Source of the DNA: Streptomyces aurantiogriseus
GTDB lineage: Bacteria; Actinomycetota; Actinomycetes; Streptomycetales; Streptomycetaceae
Length of the DNA: 64,000 bases
Direction: 5' to 3'
Assembly (NCBI RefSeq): GCF_014649375.1
Contig: NZ_BMSX01000009.1
Location: forward strand, 62,001-126,000
The position numbers and the translations under genes are program-made. Below, piece by piece: positions 1 through 7,235 of the stretch. The notes under the pieces were generated by a model that was given only the letters and a program-made list of their open reading frames with translations, had not been told where the DNA came from and searched no databases. The stretch's first letter is position 1. Each line of letters starts with the position of its first letter.

Positions 1-99
1 GACGCCCCGCTCGCTCTTCGGGTCGGCCTCACGGCCGAGCAGCAACAGGGCGAGCGGAGTCGGCTGTACGTCGAGCTCCGTGGTCTGGGCGGTGGTCAC
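1..99 (-). CDS. nadA: Quinolinate synthase NadA, N-terminal fragment
   Basis: This is the first 33 codons of a gene that runs off the left edge, starting at GTG with AAAGGG about eight bases upstream. The visible protein opens MTTAQTTELDVQPTP and continues through a Leu-rich stretch to SERGV. I recognise this as the N-terminus of actinobacterial quinolinate synthase, the [4Fe-4S] enzyme that condenses iminoaspartate with dihydroxyacetone phosphate in NAD synthesis. No catalytic residue falls inside the fragment, so the call rests on sequence recall and on the neighbouring erpA, an Fe-S carrier gene beside which nadA sits in S. coelicolor. It is divergent from erpA. Confidence 0.75.
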   Translation of the reverse strand, partial: MTTAQTTELDVQPTPLALLLLGREADPKSERGV

Positions 100-152
100 G
101 ACACGCACCCTTTCTACTTTTCGTCGAACTGACGCTTAATATCATAACCTGC

Positions 153-196
153 TTCACGTCACTTTGACGATGGTCATTGCGTCGATGTGACGTGAA
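153..196. promoter_or_regulatory. 44-bp imperfect palindrome in the nadA/erpA divergent region
   Basis: Arms TTCACGTCAC (153-162) and GTGACGTGAA (187-196) are perfect reverse complements. The interior is also partly symmetrical, with GACG/CGTC and ATG/CAT around 166-183. It sits midway between the divergent starts of nadA (99) and erpA (377), where a repressor of NAD or Fe-S genes could act. A possible minus-strand -10 box (TATGAT, plus positions 141-146) lies next to it. Which protein binds is unknown. Confidence 0.45.
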
Positions 197-376
197 TCCC
201 TGACCCGACCGCGGCCCGGCCCCGGCGGTTGCTGTTCGCTCCGACGCGCGTGTGCGAGCATGAAAGGCAGGAAGAGGAAAGAAGTGGAAACACGATCCTC
301 GGCCCGGAATGAATCCGCGGCCCCGCCGGTTGCAACCGTCGGCAAGCAGTCTCCGTACAACCCGGGAGAGATGTAG

Positions 377-733
377 ATGTCCGTATCGGACGAGACCACC
401 ACCGTCACCGACGGCATCATCCTGACCGACGCCGCCGCGTCGAAGGTCAAGGCCCTGCTCGACCAGGAAGGCCGTGACGACCTCGCCCTGCGCGTGGCCG
501 TCCAGCCCGGCGGCTGCTCCGGCCTGCGCTACCAGCTCTTCTTCGACGAGCGCTCCCTCGACGGCGACGTGGAGAAGGACTTCGGCGGCGTCAAGGTCGT
601 CACCGACCGGATGAGCGCCCCGTACCTGGGCGGCGCCACCATCGACTTCGTGGACACGATCGAGAAGCAGGGCTTCACGATCGACAACCCGAACGCGACC
701 GGCTCCTGCGCCTGCGGCGACTCCTTCAGCTGA
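377..733 (+). CDS. erpA: Iron-sulfur cluster insertion protein (A-type carrier)
   Basis: 118-residue HesB/IscA-family carrier that passes [2Fe-2S]/[4Fe-4S] clusters to apoproteins in the cytoplasm. The three ligand cysteines are visible: Cys47 in GGCSG and Cys111/Cys113 in SCACGDSF, the normal spacing of the family, and the length is typical. The start is ATG with GGGAGAG eight bases upstream. Its divergent neighbour nadA encodes an Fe-S enzyme, which fits a role in cluster supply. The gene is transcribed alone and ends at a strong hairpin. M. tuberculosis Rv2204c is the likely orthologue, also close to adoK. Confidence 0.93.
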   Translation: MSVSDETTTVTDGIILTDAAASKVKALLDQEGRDDLALRVAVQPGGCSGLRYQLFFDERSLDGDVEKDFGGVKVVTDRMSAPYLGGATIDFVDTIEKQGFTIDNPNATGSCACGDSFS

Positions 734-747
734 GCCGTCCCTGAACG

Positions 748-792
748 ACGCGAAGGCGGCGGCCCCCTCCGAGGGGGCCGCCGCCTTCGCGT
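748..792. terminator. Bidirectional terminator between convergent genes
   Basis: A nearly perfect GC-rich inverted repeat with 22 paired bases around a 1-nt centre (arms 748-769 and 771-792). It lies between the stop of erpA (733) and the stop of the converging membrane-protein gene (806). There is no U-run, as is common for Streptomyces terminators. Confidence 0.8.
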
Positions 793-805
793 ACGGGGGA
801 GCGGA

Positions 806-2629
806 CTACTGCGGCAGCCGTGCCCCGGGCTTCTCCAGCGGGATCTCCCGGTTGTCCGACCCGACCACGGTCCGCCCGCCGAGCGGCTCGTCCAGCTGAA
901 CGGTCTGGTGGAACACCTTGGCGATCAGGATGCAGATCTTGTCGGGTTCGGTCGTCGCGGTCACGGTGACCTTCACCTCGTTCTCGCTCTCGACCGCCGT
1001 CGCCTTGTAGGTGGAGCACACCCCGCCCGTGAAGCTCACGGTCAGCTCCCTGCCCTCGGCCGTGTACCCCTCGACCTTCACCTCACTGGTCTGCGCGCCG
1101 GAGGCCGGCGGTTCGGACGGCGTGGCCGCCGTGGACGAGACCAGGTACTCCGGCTCGACCGCCGGGTGCGTCACCGTGTAGCCGTCCCCGGCCCCCTCGA
1201 TCTCGAACAGCCAGGACGGCACGAGCACCTGCCGCCCGCCCGAGGCATGCGGGGCGAGCCCGAACACCGCGTCCCCGACCGTGAGCGACTGCTTCTGCGG
1301 AACGTCCGTGGACCCACCGCACGGGCTCTCCAGCCGGTCCTCCAGCGGCACCGGGCTCGCACAGCCGCCGATGCCCATCCGGTGGTCCGTCGCCCCCGGA
1401 GCCGCGTTCATCCGGTCCAGCGTCTCCTGCGCGCTCAGCACCGGATACGTGTTCCCCTTCGCCGGCGTCTCCAGCTGCCCGCTCCCGCCGACGACCTCGC
1501 CCTGGGAGCTGACGGTGACGCCGGTCGTCCACCCGTAGGTGGGCAGGCCGCCGACCTCGGGGTCCGCGTTCACGACCCGCTGCGCGCCCATGAGCTGGCT
1601 CGCGTCGATCTTGGCGTCGTCCTGGCCGACCGCCTTCAGGACCGGCGCCGCCGCCTTCTTCGCGGCCGCCTCGCTCACCGGGTCGCCGGCCGGAGCCACG
1701 GGATCCTGGGTGCAGACCTCGGCGCCGCCCTCACAGGCGTCGGTGCCGGGCGCGTACCGGCTGAACGTCCACAGGCCGGGCGCCTGCTTGTTCACCCGCA
1801 GCACCGGGCCCGAGCCGTCCTTGCCGGAGCCGACCTTCCACTCCTGCCCCTCGGTGACCGGCGTCCCGTCGACACCCAGCGCGGCCGCCAGCCGGGCCAC
1901 CTCGTCCTTCGTGACCTGGCCCTTCGCCCAGTACACGGGCGCGGAGTCGGGGCCGTCCGGAAGAGTGCCGTCGGCCCGGTACGTCACCCCGTAGGGGTTC
2001 GGCTCGCCGGGTGCGATGCCGTTCGTGGTGCCGCCGGAGGGGCTGCCGGCGTAGTCGTCGAGGACGAGCGCCGGGGGAGTGCCGTCCCCCGAGGGCGCCC
2101 CCGCGTCCGAGCCGCCGCCCGAGCCGCCGATCGTGTTCGCGGCGAGGTAGGCGCCCCCGCCGCCCACGAGGAGCACGGCTGCGGCGACGGAGGCGATGAG
2201 GACGGAGGAGCGGCGACGGGATCCGGCCGAGGACTCGTCGTCGGCGGAGGAGGCGGCAGCGGGCTCCTCGGCATCGGAGGCATCGGAGGCATCGGGGGTC
2301 TCGGAGGTCTTGGGGGCCTCGGGGGTCTTGGGAGCTTTGGAAGCCTCGGGACCTTCCGAAGCCGTGGAAGTCGGGGACCCCGAGGTGGCCGGCTCGGAGG
2401 CGGCGCCCTTCTCGGCGCTCTCCTCGTCCTCCTCGACGTTCTCCTCGGCGGTTGCCTCGACGTTCTCCTCGGCGGTTGCCTCGACGTTCTCCGCGCCCGA
2501 GTCCCGCGCAGACGTCTCCTCCGAACGGCTCTCCCGCGAACGGGTCTCCCCCGAACGGGTCTCCTCCGGCGTACCCCGGTCCTCCGGCCCGCGCGCGGTG
2601 TCGTCGTTGTCGGGTCGCTCGGTGTTCAC
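806..2629 (-). CDS. Membrane-anchored protein with acidic cytoplasmic repeats and large extracellular domain
   Basis: 607 residues starting at GTG 2629, chosen because GAAGGAG lies eight bases upstream; a longer frame to 2713 has no such site. The first ~150 residues are Glu/Ser/Ala/Pro-rich low-complexity sequence containing the tandem block ENVEATAE twice. One membrane segment follows (SSVLIASVAAAVLLVGGGG), then a Gly/Ser linker and about 400 residues that should lie outside the cell. Cys residues in that part (ACEGGAEVC, GGCASP, SPCGGS) suggest disulfides. I recognise no catalytic domain. The layout recalls surface or stress-sensing membrane proteins, but the function is unknown. It is transcribed toward erpA and terminates at the shared hairpin. 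Confidence 0.8.
   Translation of the reverse strand: MNTERPDNDDTARGPEDRGTPEETRSGETRSRESRSEETSARDSGAENVEATAEENVEATAEENVEEDEESAEKGAASEPATSGSPTSTASEGPEASKAPKTPEAPKTSETPDASDASDAEEPAAASSADDESSAGSRRRSSVLIASVAAAVLLVGGGGAYLAANTIGGSGGGSDAGAPSGDGTPPALVLDDYAGSPSGGTTNGIAPGEPNPYGVTYRADGTLPDGPDSAPVYWAKGQVTKDEVARLAAALGVDGTPVTEGQEWKVGSGKDGSGPVLRVNKQAPGLWTFSRYAPGTDACEGGAEVCTQDPVAPAGDPVSEAAAKKAAAPVLKAVGQDDAKIDASQLMGAQRVVNADPEVGGLPTYGWTTGVTVSSQGEVVGGSGQLETPAKGNTYPVLSAQETLDRMNAAPGATDHRMGIGGCASPVPLEDRLESPCGGSTDVPQKQSLTVGDAVFGLAPHASGGRQVLVPSWLFEIEGAGDGYTVTHPAVEPEYLVSSTAATPSEPPASGAQTSEVKVEGYTAEGRELTVSFTGGVCSTYKATAVESENEVKVTVTATTEPDKICILIAKVFHQTVQLDEPLGGRTVVGSDNREIPLEKPGARLPQ
2437..2484. repeat. Exact 24-bp tandem duplication inside the membrane-protein gene
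   Basis: Two identical 24-bp units (2437-2460 and 2461-2484) followed by a partial third. The length is a multiple of three, so the reading frame is kept and each unit adds the octad ENVEATAE to the cytoplasmic tail. Copy number could vary between strains. Confidence 0.85.
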
Positions 2630-2786
2630 CGCATCGCTCCTTCGGCTGCCCTGCTGTCGTACCTCACATCCCCTCGACGGGGGACAGCGATGGGACGCGG
2701 CGGGGGAGCGCACGGTTCCCTGCCGGGCGCTCCCCGCCGAAGAATTGCCGAAGAAAGCCGACGAACGGCGGAAGAAGGAGTGAGAC

Positions 2787-2996
2787 TCAGTTGCCGTAGT
2801 CGGGCATCGCCTCCAGCATCCGTGCCGAGGCCGCCGGGACGGTCACCCCGTGGATCAGGGACGGCGGCACGGGACGGGTGGCGATCTTCTCCGGGGCGGT
2901 CCAGTGCGGAGCCATCCGGGCGCAGTCCCCGCGCAGCGACGCCAGGTCGCCTTCGAGGTCGACCGGAGCGGGAGCGTGGACCTTGAGGTTCGTCAT
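2787..2996 (-). CDS. Small conserved hypothetical protein (69 aa)
   Basis: 69 residues, opening MTNLKVHAPAPVDLEGDL and ending EAMPDYGN; soluble, with no membrane segment. It lies between the membrane protein and adoK, on the minus strand, with a usable -10 box (TACGGT) about six bases before the ATG. The transcript is therefore probably leaderless, and no Shine-Dalgarno sequence is visible. Codon use is Streptomyces-like. I recall a protein of this kind at the equivalent place in other streptomycetes, but I cannot assign a function. Confidence 0.6.
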   Translation of the reverse strand: MTNLKVHAPAPVDLEGDLASLRGDCARMAPHWTAPEKIATRPVPPSLIHGVTVPAASARMLEAMPDYGN

Positions 2997-3125
2997 AGCG
3001 GCACCGTACGCATGGTCGAGCCCGCGAAGAAAGATCTACTATCGGGTAGTTTCGTCTGCTTCAGTGGCGCCGGTCCACCGGGTAGCGTGAACTGTCAATC
3101 CACCTCCCACAGGAGAATCCACGCC

Positions 3126-4100
3126 GTGCGCATCGCAGTCACCGGCTCCATCGCGACCGACCATCTCATGACGTTCCCCGGCCGCTTCGCCGACCAGCTC
3201 GTCGCGGACCAGCTCCACACGGTCTCGCTGTCGTTCCTGGTCGACAAGCTGGACGTACGGCGCGGCGGGGTGGGCGCGAACATCGCCTTCGGTATGGGGC
3301 AGCTCGGCACGAAGCCCATCCTGGTCGGCGCCGCGGGCGCCGACTTCGACGAGTACCGCGCCTGGCTCGACCGGCACGGAGTGGACACCGAGTCCGTCCG
3401 CATCTCCGAGACGCTGCACACCGCCCGCTTCGTGTGCACCACGGACGCCGACCACAACCAGATCGGCTCCTTCTACACCGGCGCGATGAGCGAGGCCCGC
3501 CTCATCGAGCTGAAGACCGTCGCCGACCGCGTCGGTGGACTCGACCTGGTCCTGATCGGCGCCGACGACCCCGAGGCGATGCTCCGCCACACGGAGGAGT
3601 GCCGCTCCCGGAACATCCCCTTCGCCGCCGACTTCTCCCAGCAGATCGCCCGCATGGACGGCGAGGAGATCCGCATCCTGCTGGACGGCGCGACCTACCT
3701 CTTCTCCAACGAGTACGAGAAGGGCCTCATCGAGTCCAAGACCGGCTGGAGCGACGAGGAGATCCTCGGCAAGGTCGGCCACCGCGTCACCACCCTCGGC
3801 TCGCGCGGCGTCCGCATCGAGCGGGCCGGCGAGGACCCGATCGAGGTCGGCTGCCCCGAGGAGGAGCGCAAGGCCGAACCGACCGGCGTCGGCGACGCCT
3901 TCCGCGCCGGCTTCCTCTCCGGCCTGGCCTGGGGCGTCTCCCTGGAGCGCGCCGCCCAGATCGGCTGCATGCTGGCCACCCTCGTCATCGAGACGGTCGG
4001 CACCCAGGAGTACCAGCTCCGCCGCGCCCACTTCATGGACCGCTTCACCAAGGCCTACGGCGACGAGGCCGCCACCGAGGTCCAGAAGCACCTGGGCTGA
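3126..4100 (+). CDS. adoK: Adenosine kinase (PfkB-family sugar kinase)
   Basis: 324 residues, from GTG 3126 with AGGAG ten bases upstream; a longer upstream frame is rejected. It is a PfkB/ribokinase-fold kinase. The N-terminus IAVTGSIATDHLM and the C-terminal PTGVGDAFRAGFLSGL are visible, the latter holding the anion hole and the catalytic-base Asp. Length and sequence closely resemble M. tuberculosis AdoK (Rv2202c, 324 aa), which phosphorylates adenosine to AMP in purine salvage, and the gene lies in the same neighbourhood. It was annotated simply as carbohydrate kinase in older Streptomyces genomes. Adenosine specificity is inferred from that orthology. Confidence 0.85.
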   Translation: MRIAVTGSIATDHLMTFPGRFADQLVADQLHTVSLSFLVDKLDVRRGGVGANIAFGMGQLGTKPILVGAAGADFDEYRAWLDRHGVDTESVRISETLHTARFVCTTDADHNQIGSFYTGAMSEARLIELKTVADRVGGLDLVLIGADDPEAMLRHTEECRSRNIPFAADFSQQIARMDGEEIRILLDGATYLFSNEYEKGLIESKTGWSDEEILGKVGHRVTTLGSRGVRIERAGEDPIEVGCPEEERKAEPTGVGDAFRAGFLSGLAWGVSLERAAQIGCMLATLVIETVGTQEYQLRRAHFMDRFTKAYGDEAATEVQKHLG

Positions 4101-4296
4101 GTCGGGACCGGCCCTCCCGATCACCCCGGAGCCGTGAGCTCCGGCACCCGAGCCCGCGCGGGGGCACACCCACGCCCCCGCGCCGAGGCCGACCAGCCCC
4201 GCAGCCCCGAGCCGGGCCGCGGGGCCCGGTACCCGCGTCGGGCTACGGGTCTCGGCACCCACCTCTGCGGCGGGCTGATCCCACGGGACCTGCCCC

Positions 4297-4544
4297 AGGG
4301 CCTGTCCGGCGGATCATGCCGTAGACGCGGGGCTTGGCACGCCCTCCCCCGCTCTCGGCTTCTCCCCACGCTCGGCTTCGCTCGCGCGGCGGGACCCCCA
4401 TCGCGCCGACGCCCTCCTCCGCCTTGCAGCTGGACGCTCTCCCACGCTCGAACAGCCTCGCGCCGGGGGGACCCCATCGCCCCGCTCACCTGCGTTGATG
4501 AGTCATCGCCGGCTTCCCGCGACCTGATCCGCCGGACAGGCCCT
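4297..4544. mobile_element. MITE-like element with 20-bp perfect terminal inverted repeats
   Basis: The 442-bp gap after adoK holds a 248-bp element bounded by AGGGCCTGTCCGGCGGATCA (4297-4316) and its exact reverse complement (4525-4544). No transposase frame lies inside, so it is non-autonomous. The flanks CCAG (left) and CTAG (right) may be a 4-bp target duplication with one mismatch. The interior holds two degenerate copies of the short Streptomyces repeat described at 19982 and 35181. The right end overlaps the stop codon of the next gene. The remaining left part (4101-4296) shows nothing I can name. Confidence 0.7.
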
Positions 4545-5919
4545 AGACGAGTCGGCGGACGACATAGGCCGAGCCCCGGTCCGCCGGCTCCTCGCCCATG
4601 TACTCCTGCCCCCGCATCGCGCACCACGCCGGGATGTCGAGCCGGGCCGCCTCGTCGTCCGACAGGACGCGGACCGTGCCGCCGACCGGCACGTCCCCGA
4701 TGACCTTCGCCAGCTCGATGACGGGGATGGGGCAGAGCTTGCCGAGGGAGTCCACGACCAGCTCGTGCTCCCGTACGACAGCCGTGGGCGCGGGCGCCCC
4801 CAGCTTCTCCCGCACCCCCGCCACCGCCCCCGGCAGCACCGCGAGGAACCGCTCCACGTCCTCCTCCGCCGTCCCCGGCGGCAGCGACACCCGCACGTTC
4901 CCCTCACTCAGCACCCCCATCGCCTTCAGCACATGGCTGGGCGTCAGCGTGCTGCTCGTGCACGACGACCCGGACGACACGGAGAAACCGGCCCGGTCCA
5001 GCTCGTGCAGCAGAGTCTCCCCGTCGACATAGAGACACGAGAACGTGACGACCCCGGGCAGCCGGCGCTCCGGATCCCCGACCACCTCCACATCCGGCAC
5101 CAGGTCCGGCACCCGCGCCCGGATCCGCTCCGTCAACTCCCGCAGCCGTACCGCCTCGGCCACCGCCTCCGCGCGCACCGCCCGCAGCGAGGCCGCCGCC
5201 GCCACGATCGCCGGGATGTTCTCGAACCCGGCCGCCCGCCCCGACTCCCGCTCGTCCACGGGCCCTCGGGGCGCGAACCGCACGCCCTTGCGCACCACCA
5301 GCAGCCCCACCCCCGACGGCCCGCCCCACTTGTGCGCACTCGCCGTCAGCAGCGACCAGGGCCCCTCCACCGGCCCCCACCCCAACGACTGGGCCGCGTC
5401 CACCAGCAACGGCACCCCCGCCTCCCGGCACACCTCGGCCACCGCCGCCACCGGCTGCTCGGTCCCCACCTCGTGGTTGGCGGACTGCAGACAGGCCAGC
5501 GCGGTGTCGGAGCGCAGGGTTTCCTCGTACGACTCCACGGTCACGGCCCCCGACCGCAGCACCGGCACCCGCGTCACGACCCCGCCGTCCGCCTCGAACA
5601 CCTCCGCCGAATGGAGCACCGAGGAGTGTTCGACGGATGACACGATCAGGTGGCGCCCCACCCGCCGCCGCCCCGCCAACGCCCCCGCGACACCGCTGTG
5701 CACGGCCCGCGTTCCCGACGAGGTGAACACCAACTCGTCCGCCCGGCACCCGACGGCCTCAGCAGCGGCCTCCCGGGCCGCGTCGATCAACATCCGCGCC
5801 CTGCGCCCCTCCCGGTACAGCCGAGCGGGATCGGCCCATCCCTCGTCGATCGAGGCCAACAAGGCCTGACGAGCCACGGGATGAAGGGGAACGGCGGAGG
5901 CGGCATCGAAGTAGGACAC
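4543..5919 (-). CDS. Cysteine desulfurase fused to a TusA/SirA sulfur-carrier domain
   Basis: 458 residues from GTG 5919. Residues 1 to ~365 form an IscS/NifS-type PLP enzyme: PLP Lys in SAHKWGGPSG, and the mobile-loop catalytic Cys in SSGSSCTSSTLTPSH (a class I loop). The last ~75 residues are a TusA-like domain with the hallmark CPIPVIELAK motif, whose Cys accepts persulfide sulfur. The fusion should pass sulfur directly from cysteine to the carrier for thiolation or cofactor synthesis. No clear Shine-Dalgarno precedes the GTG. The stop codon lies at the junction with the MITE-like element, so the extreme C-terminus may have been reset by that insertion. Confidence 0.88.
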   Translation of the reverse strand: MSYFDAASAVPLHPVARQALLASIDEGWADPARLYREGRRARMLIDAAREAAAEAVGCRADELVFTSSGTRAVHSGVAGALAGRRRVGRHLIVSSVEHSSVLHSAEVFEADGGVVTRVPVLRSGAVTVESYEETLRSDTALACLQSANHEVGTEQPVAAVAEVCREAGVPLLVDAAQSLGWGPVEGPWSLLTASAHKWGGPSGVGLLVVRKGVRFAPRGPVDERESGRAAGFENIPAIVAAAASLRAVRAEAVAEAVRLRELTERIRARVPDLVPDVEVVGDPERRLPGVVTFSCLYVDGETLLHELDRAGFSVSSGSSCTSSTLTPSHVLKAMGVLSEGNVRVSLPPGTAEEDVERFLAVLPGAVAGVREKLGAPAPTAVVREHELVVDSLGKLCPIPVIELAKVIGDVPVGGTVRVLSDDEAARLDIPAWCAMRGQEYMGEEPADRGSAYVVRRLV

Positions 5920-5966
5920 AGGTCAACGCTAGAGCTTGGGGAGGGCAGCGGACCTCAAGGGGCGGC

Positions 5967-6060
5967 GCTGTTTCGATGTGGGGCGCCACCGCGACGGGGG
6001 TCCCCCGCTCGAGCGCAGCCGAGAGTGGGGGGCGACCAGCCACAATCCACCCGCACACGC
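5967..6060. repeat. Nested repeats in the 5920-6275 divergent gap
   Basis: The 356-bp gap upstream of ctaC contains a degenerate copy of the sequence seen after glkA (36854-36908), recognisable by TCGATGTG, then CCGCG, CAACCACAA or CAGCCACAA, and ACCCGC. This copy is split by a short GC-rich element (5995-6032, GGGGGTCCCCCGCTCGAGCG and onward). That element also occurs at 19982-20021 and 35181-35220 and is absent from the 36.9-kb copy. The remainder of the gap is promoter DNA for ctaC and the desulfurase. Confidence 0.6.
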
Positions 6061-6164
6061 CCAACAAGCCCCATCCCCGAGCTATTAGGCGCCCCGTCCC
6101 ACCCCTTCGGGGTCACCCGCGGCGCGTATGCCACCCTCCCCGCGAACCCCCGGAGGGCGTCGGC

Positions 6165-6195
6165 TAGGGTTTGGTCCGCATAAACATCCAAACCC
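6165..6195 (+). promoter_or_regulatory. -10 box and inverted repeat in front of ctaC
   Basis: A likely -10 hexamer TAGGGT (6165-6170) merges into a perfect 8-bp inverted repeat, GGGTTTGG (6167-6174) and CCAAACCC (6188-6195), with a 13-nt AT-rich spacer. It could be an operator controlling the oxidase genes or a hairpin at the 5' end of the ctaC leader. It is not a Rex-type site. Confidence 0.45.
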
Positions 6196-6275
6196 CTGCC
6201 CGACGCAGGGCGGCGACCGACCAGCGAGAAGGCCGCAGCCAACACGCGCGGGCGAGACTCTCGGGAAGGCGCTAC

Positions 6276-7235
6276 GTGAGTCCCAACGGCTCCGACCGCT
6301 CGCCGCGGCGCCCGATGCGGCGGAAGCTGCTGCAGGCAATGACCGCGGGCCTGGTCCTGGCGACCGCCACCGGTTGCACATGGGAGGACTTCCCCCGCCT
6401 TGGTATGCCCACCCCCACCACGGAAGAGGCTCCGCGGATCCTCTCCCTGTGGCAGGGATCCTGGGCTGCCGCGCTCGCCGTCGGCGTGCTGGTGTGGGGC
6501 TTGATCTGCTGGAGTGCGATCTTCCACCGGCGCAGCCGCACCAAGGTGGAGGTTCCTCCGCAGACCCGGTACAACATGCCGATCGAGGCCTTGTACACGG
6601 TGGTCCCGATCATCATCGTGTCGGTCCTCTTCTACTTCACGGCCCGTGACGAGTCGAAGCTGCTCAGCCTCGAGAAGAAGCCCGATGTCACGGTCAACGT
6701 GGTCGGCTTCCAGTGGAGCTGGTGCTTCAACTACATCGAGAACGTCGACGGTTCCACCGGTGACGCGAAGACCGACGAGAACCTGAACGCGATTCCGGAC
6801 CGGTACAAGAAGGACTTCCCGGCCGACGCGGGCGGCGTCTACACCTGCGGCACCCCCGGTGAGCGGAACCCGCAGACCAACAACCCCGGTCCGACCCTCT
6901 GGCTCCCCGAGGGCAAGACGGTCCGCTTCGTCCTCACGTCGCGTGACGTCATCCACTCCTTCTGGGTGGTGCCGTTCCTGATGAAGCAGGACGTCATCCC
7001 GGGCCACACCAATGCCTTCCAGGTGACCCCCAACAGGGAGGGCACCTTCCTGGGCAAGTGCGCCGAGCTCTGCGGCGTCGACCACTCCCGGATGCTGTTC
7101 AACGTGAAGGTCGTCTCCCCCGAGCGTTACGAGCAGCACCTCAAGGACCTCGCCAAGAAGGGGCAGACCGGTTACGTTCCCGCGGGCATCGAGCAGACGA
7201 GCCACGAGAAGAACCGGGAGACGACAAACCTGTGA
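6276..7235 (+). CDS. ctaC: Cytochrome c oxidase subunit II
   Basis: 319 residues from GTG 6276, with GGAAGG seven bases upstream; the same length as I recall for S. coelicolor CtaC. It carries an N-terminal signal with lipobox-like ATGC before Cys, so it may be a lipoprotein, followed by two membrane helices (about 50-75 and 95-115). A periplasmic-side cupredoxin domain holds the complete binuclear CuA site: Cys262, Glu264, Cys266, His270 and Met273. The insert around [15 protein letters not shown] is typical of actinobacterial CtaC, which takes electrons directly from the cytochrome cc of the bc1 complex. It overlaps ctaD by 4 nt. Confidence 0.97.
   Translation: MSPNGSDRSPRRPMRRKLLQAMTAGLVLATATGCTWEDFPRLGMPTPTTEEAPRILSLWQGSWAAALAVGVLVWGLICWSAIFHRRSRTKVEVPPQTRYNMPIEALYTVVPIIIVSVLFYFTARDESKLLSLEKKPDVTVNVVGFQWSWCFNYIENVDGSTGDAKTDENLNAIPDRYKKDFPADAGGVYTCGTPGERNPQTNNPGPTLWLPEGKTVRFVLTSRDVIHSFWVVPFLMKQDVIPGHTNAFQVTPNREGTFLGKCAELCGVDHSRMLFNVKVVSPERYEQHLKDLAKKGQTGYVPAGIEQTSHEKNRETTNL

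Noticed and set aside
154-450. 98-codon minus-strand frame overlapping the erpA start
   Set aside because: It overlaps erpA coding and the palindrome, with no ribosome-binding site or recognisable domain.
3039-4262. Long minus-strand open frame (about 400 codons) opposite adoK
   Set aside because: GC-rich mirror frame of a well-identified kinase gene with Val/Gly/Ala/Asp-rich low-complexity sequence and no domain.
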